Positions 1 to 5,757 of a stretch of 5,757 bases of DNA are shown in pieces (the first letter of the stretch is position 1; each line of letters starts with the position of its first letter). The DNA is taken from the NCBI GenBank assembly GCA_029859185.1, contig JAOUDR010000215.1:1-5757 (forward strand), in the 5' to 3' direction. The stretch comes from Gemmatimonadota bacterium (lineage in GTDB: Bacteria > Gemmatimonadota > Gemmatimonadetes > Gemmatimonadales > GWC2-71-9). Made by a program: the position numbers and the translations under genes. The notes beneath the pieces are model-generated. The model was not told the origin of the DNA and ran no database searches. It saw nothing but the letters and a program-made list of their open reading frames with translations.

Positions 1-2275
1 CAAACTGGTCGACCGGCACGTCGCGGAGATCGTAGCGCTGTTCCGGACGCCCAGGCGGGTGGTGGATGCGGTGCTGGCGTACAGTCAGGCGCACGGGCTC
101 GACCCCAAGGCGACACTCGACGGCGCGTTTCCGGTGCTCCGCGATTGCTACAACGCGCGATTGCTCGTGCCGGAAGGTTCGCCGGCGGCGCGCCAGATCG
201 CTCCGTCGCTCGAGCGAGGGGCGTCCGTCCTGCGGTGGCGGATCGTCCGGCCGGTGCACGTGCTCGAGGACGTGGAGCTGTACCAGGTGCGGAACGACGA
301 GGGGCAGGTTGGCGCGCTCAAGCTGCTGCGGCCGGGCTGGGGAAGCGGCGCGTGTGAGAAGCTCACGCGCGAAGCCGCAGCACTCGAGCAACTGGCGGGG
401 TGGTCGAGTCCGCGGGTGCTGGAGCAGGGGACGTGGAGCGGCGATCCGTACCTCGTGATGTCGTGGTCTGCCGGCGTGTCCCCGCTCACGGTCGCCGCGG
501 AGCATCGGGCCGAGGGGCCGGGTGGTCGTGCCGGATTGCTCGCGCTGTGTCGTGCGGTCGTCGAAACGTACGCCGGCCTGCACGACCGCGGCGTGATTCA
601 CGGCGACGTGCATCCGGGAAACACGCTCATTGCGCCCGACGGGCACGTGGTGCTGCTGGATTTTGGCCTGGCGCTGGTGGCCGGCCGAGACGATCACGCC
701 GTCCCACGGGGAGGCGTCCCGAGGTTCTTGGATCCCGAGCTGGCGGGCGCCATGCTGGCCGGCCAGCCGAGCCCGCCCGCGACGATCCTGAGCGATCTCT
801 TCGGCGTGGGCGCCCTGCTCTATCAGATGCTCACGGGGGAGCACTACACCTCGTTCGTGTTCGACGAGCGTCCGATGCTCGAACAGATCGTGCGTGACGG
901 ACCGAGACCGTTCTCGCAGTGCGGCGCCGCGCCCTGGCCGGACGTGGAGGCCGTGCTCCGGCGCGTGCTGGCCAAGCGGCCGGGAGACCGCTATCCCGCG
1001 ATGGCCGACTTCGCCATGGCGCTGCGTGAGGTTCCCGACCCGGTGGCGGTGCCCGTGGCGCCCGCCGACGGGCCGGACGTGCTCGACGAGGTCCTCCCAC
1101 CATTACTCCAGGCGCTCGCTACCCATGGCCGGCTGTTCCGCGAAGGGGTGGCCACGCCGCCGACCTGCTCGATCACGTATGGCGCCGCGGGGATTGCCCA
1201 TGCGCTGTATCGGATCGCCAGCCGGACGCAGAACCCGGCCACGCTCGCGCTCGCGGACAGCTGGGCGGTGAAGGCGGAAGCCCACATGGACCACCCCGGG
1301 GCGTTCCACAACCAGGAAATCGACGTGACCTCCGAGGTCGTGGGCGAGGTGACCCCGTACCACACGGCGAGCGGCGTGCACGGCGTCCGGGCGCTGATCG
1401 CCTTGGCCATGAGCGACGGCCAGGAAGCGGAACGCGCGGTCGACGCGTTCGTGCGGGCGTCGCGTGGGTCCGGCGCCCCGCTCGACCTCACCCTGGGCCG
1501 CATGGGCACGGTGATCGGGTGCGCGCTCCTCCATGACGCGCTGCCGAGCACGGATGGCGGGCCGGCGCAGGCGGTCCGGGATGTCGCGGACGAAGCGCTT
1601 GCGCAGGCCTGGCACAGGATCGGGTCCTATCCGCCGATCGGGTCCGCCTCGGAGTTGATCACGTTGGGGATGGCGCACGGCTGGGCTGGCATCCTCTACG
1701 CCACGCTCCGGTGGTGTCGCGCCGCCGCGCGGCCGTACCCGCCCGCGTTGGAGCAACGGCTCGACGAGCTGGCGGCGCTCGCCGAACCGGCGGGGCGCGG
1801 CGTGCGGTGGCCCTGGCCGGTTCGGAATCCCGAAGGCGGCATCGACGTGCACTACATGCCCGGCTGGTGTCAGGGGACCGCGGGGTACGTTCATCTCTGG
1901 ACCCAGGCGCACCGGGCACTCGGCGCGGACCGCTTTCACGGGCTGGCGGAGCGGGCCGCATGGAATGTCTGGGAGGGGGAGGCGGAGGTCCCCACCCTCT
2001 GTTGCGGTCTGGTGGGTCGGGCGTATGCTTTGCTCGCCCTCTACAAGCACGCGGGCGAGTGGGTGTGGGTGGAGCGAGCCAGGCTGCTGGCGCGGCGGGC
2101 CGTCCGGCATTTCCGGACCGGTGACGGCGACCGACGGTGGGACATGAGTCTGTACAAGGGTGAGCTGGGTCTCGCGGCGCTCGTGGCGGACCTGGCCGAG
2201 CCCGAGGGCGCGTGCATGCCGTGGTTCGAGGACGAAGGGTGGCCGTCGCGTACGCCGCCCGCGGAGGGGTGGTAG
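1..2275 (+). CDS. Protein kinase-LanC-like fusion (lanthionine synthetase superfamily), 5' partial
   Basis: Likely a cytoplasmic peptide-modifying enzyme: a kinase domain that could phosphorylate Ser/Thr, joined to a LanC-like cyclase that could add Cys thiols to dehydrated residues. The frame is open to the left edge (first full codon at 2) and the GTG at 59 has no convincing ribosome site, so the true start is probably upstream. Numbering from that GTG: residues 1-45 plus about 19 upstream form a small helical, winged-helix-like region. Residues 58-328 are the kinase, with Lys88, probable helix-C Glu105, catalytic HGDVHPGN (Asp183, Asn188), DFG at 201-203, and a subdomain XI Arg near 311; no glycine-rich loop is recognisable. 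Residues 345-715 are LanC-like, with repeated GxxG motifs (YGAAG, SGVHG, GMAHGWAG, WCQGTAG, CCGLVG, YKGELG) and putative zinc ligands Cys604, Cys648, Cys649. The C-terminus carries a LanC-style MPWFEDE. No lyase domain is visible. It could instead be a LanC-like protein with a non-lanthionine role. The fold is secure; substrate and product are unknown. Confidence 0.88.
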   Translation, partial: KLVDRHVAEIVALFRTPRRVVDAVLAYSQAHGLDPKATLDGAFPVLRDCYNARLLVPEGSPAARQIAPSLERGASVLRWRIVRPVHVLEDVELYQVRNDEGQVGALKLLRPGWGSGACEKLTREAAALEQLAGWSSPRVLEQGTWSGDPYLVMSWSAGVSPLTVAAEHRAEGPGGRAGLLALCRAVVETYAGLHDRGVIHGDVHPGNTLIAPDGHVVLLDFGLALVAGRDDHAVPRGGVPRFLDPELAGAMLAGQPSPPATILSDLFGVGALLYQMLTGEHYTSFVFDERPMLEQIVRDGPRPFSQCGAAPWPDVEAVLRRVLAKRPGDRYPAMADFAMALREVPDPVAVPVAPADGPDVLDEVLPPLLQALATHGRLFREGVATPPTCSITYGAAGIAHALYRIASRTQNPATLALADSWAVKAEAHMDHPGAFHNQEIDVTSEVVGEVTPYHTASGVHGVRALIALAMSDGQEAERAVDAFVRASRGSGAPLDLTLGRMGTVIGCALLHDALPSTDGGPAQAVRDVADEALAQAWHRIGSYPPIGSASELITLGMAHGWAGILYATLRWCRAAARPYPPALEQRLDELAALAEPAGRGVRWPWPVRNPEGGIDVHYMPGWCQGTAGYVHLWTQAHRALGADRFHGLAERAAWNVWEGEAEVPTLCCGLVGRAYALLALYKHAGEWVWVERARLLARRAVRHFRTGDGDRRWDMSLYKGELGLAALVADLAEPEGACMPWFEDEGWPSRTPPAEGW
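2263..2267 (+). promoter_or_regulatory. Ribosome binding site deciding the GTG start at 2275
   Basis: GGAGG lies seven bases before the GTG at 2275, an ideal Shine-Dalgarno spacing, inside the last codons of the upstream gene. The alternative in-frame GTG at 2212 would force a 64-base overlap, has only a GAGGG three bases away, and would add 21 residues unlike a kinase N-terminus. This supports the 2275 start and a stop-start overlap (TAGTG) typical of translational coupling. Confidence 0.75.
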
Positions 2276-5268
2276 TGGCGCACGAGATCCGGGATCGGCT
2301 GCGGGCGGCGCTCGCCGACCGCTACGAGGTTGGAGAGGAAATCGGCCGCGGCGGGATGGCCACGGTGTATCGGGCCGACGACCTGCGGCACGGTCGGCAC
2401 GTTGCCATCAAGGTGCTCCGACCGGAGTTGGCGGCGGCGCTGGGGCAGGAGCGGTTCCAGCGTGAGATCGCGGTGGCCGCGACCCTCAACCACCCGCACG
2501 TCCTGCCGCTGCACGATTCCGGGGAAGCCGACACCCTCCTGTTCTACGTCATGCCGTTCGTGGAGGGCGAGTCACTGCGTGATCGGCTGCGTCGCGAGAC
2601 CCAGCTGTCGGTGACCGATGCCGTGGCCATCACGCGCCAGGTCGCGGATGCGCTCGCGTACGCGCACGACCGCGGGATCGTGCACCGCGACATCAAGCCG
2701 GAGAACATCATGCTGTCCGGCCAACATGCGGTGGTGACCGACTTCGGCATCGCCCGCGTGTTCGACGCGGAGGACGTTGCGCGGCTCACCAGTACGGGGA
2801 TGGCCATCGGCACGCCATCCTACATGAGTCCCGAGCAGATCGCCGGCGACAGCACACTCGACCGCCGGGCCGACATCTACGCGCTGGGGTGCGTCCTCTA
2901 CGAGATGCTCATGGGGGAGCCCCCGTTCGGCGGTCCTACCGCGCAGGTCATCATGGCCCGCCACGCGGTGGAGCGCGTGCCTTCGATGCGGGCGGTCCGC
3001 GAGACCATTCCGGAACCGGTGGAGGGTGCGGTGCGCACGGCGCTCGCCAAGACGCCGGCGGACCGATTCCCAACCGCGCGGGAGTTCATCGAGGCGCTCG
3101 ACGTCCCGCTGAACACGACGACGCCCGCGGCCACGGCGGCGCGACCGCCCGGGAGGCGCGGTCAAGTACTGCGCTGGGCGCTCCCGCTGGCGGCCGTGCT
3201 GCTCGGGCTCGCGGCGGTGCTCCAGTGGGTTCCCGGCCCCAAGGGCGGGGTCGCGGTGGCATCCGACGCCGAGCTCGTGGCCATCATGCCGTTCCGTCTG
3301 GTCGGGGTGGTCTCGCCTGCCACCGCGTCACTCGTCGGCGGGATCCCCGAACTCCTCTACGTACGCCTCACCGGTGACCCCGGACCGCGCGCCGTCTCTC
3401 CGGCGACCGTCAACGCCGCGCTCGCCGGGGGACAAATGGCGGACCGGTCCGACCTGTCGCTCGACGACGCGATCGAGACCGCGACGCGGCTCCGGGCCGG
3501 ACGGGTGCTGGTCGGGCAGGTGGTGGCGACGGGGGAGCAGGTGGTGATCAGTGCCACCTTGCACGCGGTGCCCGATGGCCGCGAGGTGGCGCGGACCAGC
3601 GACATCACGGGACCGACCGACAGCCTGCTGCAACTCGTGGATCGGTTGACGGTCGAGCTGTTGCTGCAGGGCGCCGGTGCGGGGCAGGGACTTGGGGACG
3701 TGGTCACCACCGATTTCACCGCGCTGCGCGCCTATTTGGCCGGCAAGGCGGCGTTCGACCGAGGGCGTTTTGCCGAAGCGGGTCGGCAGTTCGGTGCCGC
3801 CCTGGATGCCGACTCGTCGTTTGCGCTCGCGGCGCTCGGCCTGGCCACCGCAAGCCGGTTCTTCCGGAATCCGGGTGAACGGCGGGGGCTCGAGCTGGCA
3901 TGGGCGGCACGTGACCGCCTCGGACCGCGCGACCGGGTCTACCTCACCGCGTTGGCCGGACCGCGCTATCCGGCGGCGTCGTCGGAGCGCGCCCGCCTGT
4001 ACGCGTGGGAAACCGCCGTCGACGCGCACGGCGATCGACTCGAAGCGCGGCACCTGCTCGGGGAGGCGCTGTTCCACTCGGGTCCTTGGCTCGGCATCGC
4101 CGGGCTGGAACAACGGGCCGCCGCGGCGTTCCGCCGCGCGCTCGACCTGGACAGCATGTTCGCGCCCGCCATCGCGCACCTGCTGGACATCGCCGCCGTG
4201 CAGGGCGACACCGCCACGGTGCGACGGCTCGCGGGACGGTACTTCGCCATCGATTCGGTCGGCGACCTGGCCGACTTCTATCGCTGGCGCGTCGCGGCCG
4301 CGTTTGCGGATACGGCGACCCTGGCACAGGTGCGGGCCCGCTTCCCCACGATGAGTCCGTCCGCGCTCGAGCGGATCATCGCCATCGCGCAGCTGGATGG
4401 CACCGGCATGGGCGACGCCGTGCTGGCGGCCGGCGTCCTGCGCGACAAGAGCGTCAGCAGCCGCGACGTGCGGTGGGCGTATGTCAAGCTGCGCGAGGTC
4501 GCGTTGAACCGCGGCCGGCCGCTGGAGGCCGCCCGCATCATCACGGAGTTCCGCGGCGCCGAACCCACGGGGCAGTTCGACGCGCTCGGCGACGTGGTCG
4601 AGGCGCTGTATTGGGGCGCCGACGGCGCGCGGGCCGCCGCCGTGGTGGGGGAACGCGTCCCCTCGGCGGATGCGCCGGTGCCGCCCGGCGCGTCCGCCTT
4701 CGACGGCCGGTACTTCGACATTTGCGGTGTGAGCTTGTGGCGTCTGGCGCACGGCGAGTACGCCACGATTCCCGCCGCCATCGCCAAGCTGCGACGCGTG
4801 CCGCGGCCGCTCGACGAGTTCCAGACCGGCTACATCGAGGTATGCGCCTCCGTGCTCGAGACCCGCCTGGCCGCCGCCCTCGGGCGACCCGAGGTCACCG
4901 TGCTGCTCGACCACCTGGACTCGCTCGCGCAGAGCGGGCCACAGTCCACGTCGTGGCTCGTGGTGGCCGCCAACCTCACGGTGGCCGAACTCCGCGAAGC
5001 ACAGGGCCACTTGCCGGCGGCGCTCGCCGCCGCGCGCCGCCGCGTGTCCCAGTACGAGCTGGGGGAGCCGCGGGTGCTCGTGGCGCTGGCCACGTTCCTG
5101 CGGGAAGAGGGACGACTCGCCGCCCTCACCGGCGACCGCGTGGGCGCGATCCGCGCGTATGCGCATTACCTCGCGTTGCGCGACGACCCGGAGCCGTCCG
5201 TCGCGCCGGAGGTCGAGCGCGTCCGGACGGCGCTCGAGCACCTCCGGAGCGGGACGGCGGACCGCTAG
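2275..5268 (+). CDS. Transmembrane Ser/Thr protein kinase with TolB/FlgO-like and TPR-like extracytoplasmic region
   Basis: A 997-residue Hanks-type (PknB-like) kinase anchored in the inner membrane. From the GTG at 2275: kinase domain residues 18-275, with glycine loop GRGGMATVY (24-32), VAIK Lys46, helix-C Glu64, catalytic HRDIKPEN (Asp139, Asn144), DFG 156-158, a Thr/Ser-containing activation segment (Thr172, Ser173, Thr174, Thr180) and SPE at 185-187. All catalytic residues are present and it is an RD kinase, so activation-loop phosphorylation is likely. A Pro/Ala/Arg-rich linker (280-298) leads to one hydrophobic segment at 299-319. The region 330-465 resembles TolB/FlgO-type domains (IMPF near 337-340, then a VLVGQV strand and an ISATL strand). 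Residues 480-990 are Ala/Leu/Arg-rich helices with TPR-like pairs, clearest at 480-530, 614-660 and 911-970. This predicts a cytoplasmic kinase with an extracytoplasmic sensing or scaffold part. The gene overlaps the stop of the kinase-LanC gene by one base, so the two are probably one operon. The ligand and phosphorylation targets cannot be read from the sequence. Confidence 0.93.
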   Translation: MAHEIRDRLRAALADRYEVGEEIGRGGMATVYRADDLRHGRHVAIKVLRPELAAALGQERFQREIAVAATLNHPHVLPLHDSGEADTLLFYVMPFVEGESLRDRLRRETQLSVTDAVAITRQVADALAYAHDRGIVHRDIKPENIMLSGQHAVVTDFGIARVFDAEDVARLTSTGMAIGTPSYMSPEQIAGDSTLDRRADIYALGCVLYEMLMGEPPFGGPTAQVIMARHAVERVPSMRAVRETIPEPVEGAVRTALAKTPADRFPTAREFIEALDVPLNTTTPAATAARPPGRRGQVLRWALPLAAVLLGLAAVLQWVPGPKGGVAVASDAELVAIMPFRLVGVVSPATASLVGGIPELLYVRLTGDPGPRAVSPATVNAALAGGQMADRSDLSLDDAIETATRLRAGRVLVGQVVATGEQVVISATLHAVPDGREVARTSDITGPTDSLLQLVDRLTVELLLQGAGAGQGLGDVVTTDFTALRAYLAGKAAFDRGRFAEAGRQFGAALDADSSFALAALGLATASRFFRNPGERRGLELAWAARDRLGPRDRVYLTALAGPRYPAASSERARLYAWETAVDAHGDRLEARHLLGEALFHSGPWLGIAGLEQRAAAAFRRALDLDSMFAPAIAHLLDIAAVQGDTATVRRLAGRYFAIDSVGDLADFYRWRVAAAFADTATLAQVRARFPTMSPSALERIIAIAQLDGTGMGDAVLAAGVLRDKSVSSRDVRWAYVKLREVALNRGRPLEAARIITEFRGAEPTGQFDALGDVVEALYWGADGARAAAVVGERVPSADAPVPPGASAFDGRYFDICGVSLWRLAHGEYATIPAAIAKLRRVPRPLDEFQTGYIEVCASVLETRLAAALGRPEVTVLLDHLDSLAQSGPQSTSWLVVAANLTVAELREAQGHLPAALAAARRRVSQYELGEPRVLVALATFLREEGRLAALTGDRVGAIRAYAHYLALRDDPEPSVAPEVERVRTALEHLRSGTADR

Positions 5269-5283
5269 CCGCGGCCGCGGTCC
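5259..5283. terminator. Possible hairpin between convergent genes
   Basis: A perfect 7-bp GC-rich stem (GGACCGC at 5259-5265 pairing with GCGGTCC at 5277-5283) encloses an 11-base loop and spans the stop codon of the kinase gene. A perfect 12-base palindrome, CCGCGGCCGCGG, sits at 5269-5280 and could form a competing structure. It lies where two convergent genes end 21 bp apart, so a bidirectional terminator is plausible. There is no T-tract on either side, and such pairing arises easily by chance in DNA this GC-rich, so confidence is low. Confidence 0.25.
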
Positions 5284-5289
5284 CCACGG

Positions 5290-5757
5290 TCAACGCCGCG
5301 AGCGCCGCTGCGCGAACAGCCACTGCCACAACGCGGGATCATCGTACGCGCGCTGCCAGGACTCATCGTGACCGGCGTCGGCGAACTCGGTGTAGCGGAC
5401 GTCGGCATCGAGGCGGCGTAACGCCTCCACGATGAGGCGCGCGTCGGCGAGCGTGGCGCTGTCCGCGCCACCGTGGAACACCCACGCCGGCAGGTGCGCC
5501 ACGCGTGACGCCACGTATCCATGGGGGTCCGGCACGGCGGCGGGCGCGCCCACGGGGAGCGGGTCGGGCAGTCCTCCCGCGGCGACGACGAAGGCCGCGA
5601 AGCGATCCGGCTGCTCGGCGGCCGTGCGCCACGTGCCGAACCCACCCATCGAGAGGCCGGTCAGGTAGACCCGGTCGGGGTCCCCACGAAACTCCGCCGC
5701 GGCCGCGTCCAGCGCCTGCAGCGCGATCGTCTCGGCGGCGCCCGCCCAGAAGCTGTC
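5290..5757 (-). CDS. Alpha/beta hydrolase (esterase/peptidase, COG4099-like), N-terminal part missing
   Basis: The last 155 residues of a serine hydrolase; the reading frame is open to the right edge, so the start and N-terminal half lie outside the window. The internal Met codon at 5647-5649 is not the start: it is the Met inside the nucleophile elbow GLSMGGFG. Counting from the edge, the triad is visible as Ser36 in GLSMG, Asp99 in FHGGAD and His130 in DAGHDES, in the order and spacing of the fold, so the enzyme looks intact as far as seen. The strand before the elbow (DRVYLTGLSMGGFGTW) and the ending (YDDPALWQWLFAQRR) resemble predicted peptidases/carboxylesterases of the COG4099 and prolyl-oligopeptidase-like group. 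The natural substrate, an ester or a peptide, is unknown, as is any signal peptide. It is convergent with the kinase gene and so not part of that operon. The fold is confident; the exact family is moderate. Confidence 0.87.
   Translation of the reverse strand, partial: DSFWAGAAETIALQALDAAAAEFRGDPDRVYLTGLSMGGFGTWRTAAEQPDRFAAFVVAAGGLPDPLPVGAPAAVPDPHGYVASRVAHLPAWVFHGGADSATLADARLIVEALRRLDADVRYTEFADAGHDESWQRAYDDPALWQWLFAQRRSRR

Noticed and set aside
59..61. GTG at 59 as the true start of the kinase-LanC gene
   Set aside because: The frame stays open to the window edge with protein-like content (an aliphatic helix-like stretch), and no good Shine-Dalgarno precedes it. The gene is better treated as truncated by the window.
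1103..2110. Minus-strand open frame opposite the LanC domain (335 codons)
   Set aside because: Low-complexity Arg/Pro/Gly-rich translation with no motif, fully antisense to conserved LanC motifs.
2212..2214. GTG at 2212 as the start of the membrane kinase
   Set aside because: It would overlap gene 1 by 64 bases with a poorly spaced ribosome site; the GTG at 2275 has an ideally spaced GGAGG and gives a normal kinase N-terminus.
3328..5241. Long open frame on the minus strand opposite the membrane kinase gene (637 codons)
   Set aside because: Its translation is rich in Arg, Gly and His with no domain pattern, and it lies wholly antisense to a gene with clear kinase and TPR-like content. High G+C makes such shadow frames common.
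5269..5290. A lanthipeptide precursor gene in the intergenic gap
   Set aside because: The gap is only 21 bases, and no small Ser/Thr/Cys-rich frame with a ribosome site was seen elsewhere in the window. Any precursor must lie outside it.
4005..5435. Plus-strand open frame of 476 codons overlapping the kinase tail and the intergenic gap
   Set aside because: Out-of-frame shadow: the translation is almost all Arg, Ala and Gly, while the other frame gives a sensible TPR-like protein.
5699..5706. Second GCGGCCGC palindrome as a repeat partner of the one at the gene junction
   Set aside because: It lies inside the hydrolase coding sequence in Ala/Ala-type codons; short GC palindromes are expected by composition.

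Overview
The window is very G+C-rich, densely coding DNA with GTG starts and almost no intergenic space. The second gene has a domain order common in Gemmatimonadota and similar soil phyla: cytoplasmic Hanks-type kinase, one membrane segment, TolB/FlgO-like domain, TPR-like tail. I therefore infer a Gemmatimonadota-like bacterium, but only from protein style; there is no rRNA or other phylogenetic marker here.

Layout: (1) From the left edge to 2275, plus strand, lies a 5'-truncated gene for a fusion of a protein-kinase-like domain and a LanC-like cyclase domain. It belongs to the lanthionine synthetase superfamily. (2) From 2275 to 5268, plus strand, is a gene for a 997-residue transmembrane Ser/Thr protein kinase. 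Its GTG start shares one base with the stop of gene 1, so the two are probably co-transcribed and translationally coupled. (3) From 5290 to the right edge, minus strand and convergent, is the 3' part of an alpha/beta-hydrolase (esterase/peptidase) gene whose 5' end lies outside the window. Only 21 bp separate genes 2 and 3; a GC-rich hairpin spans this junction.

The most interesting content is the pair of genes 1 and 2. Gene 1 has the kinase and cyclase modules that, with a lyase, make up class III/IV lanthionine synthetases. Its kinase is divergent (HGDVHPGN catalytic loop, no recognisable glycine-rich loop). Its LanC zinc site reads C...CC, the three-cysteine form known from ProcM-type LanM enzymes, instead of the usual C...CH. 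No lyase domain or precursor peptide is visible, but the sequence upstream of position 1 is missing. Gene 2 is a canonical, apparently active sensor-type kinase; coupling it to a lanthionine-synthetase-like protein could mean regulation of, or signalling by, a peptide-modification locus. That link is inference. No tRNA, rRNA, CRISPR array, insertion sequence or long repeat was recognised.
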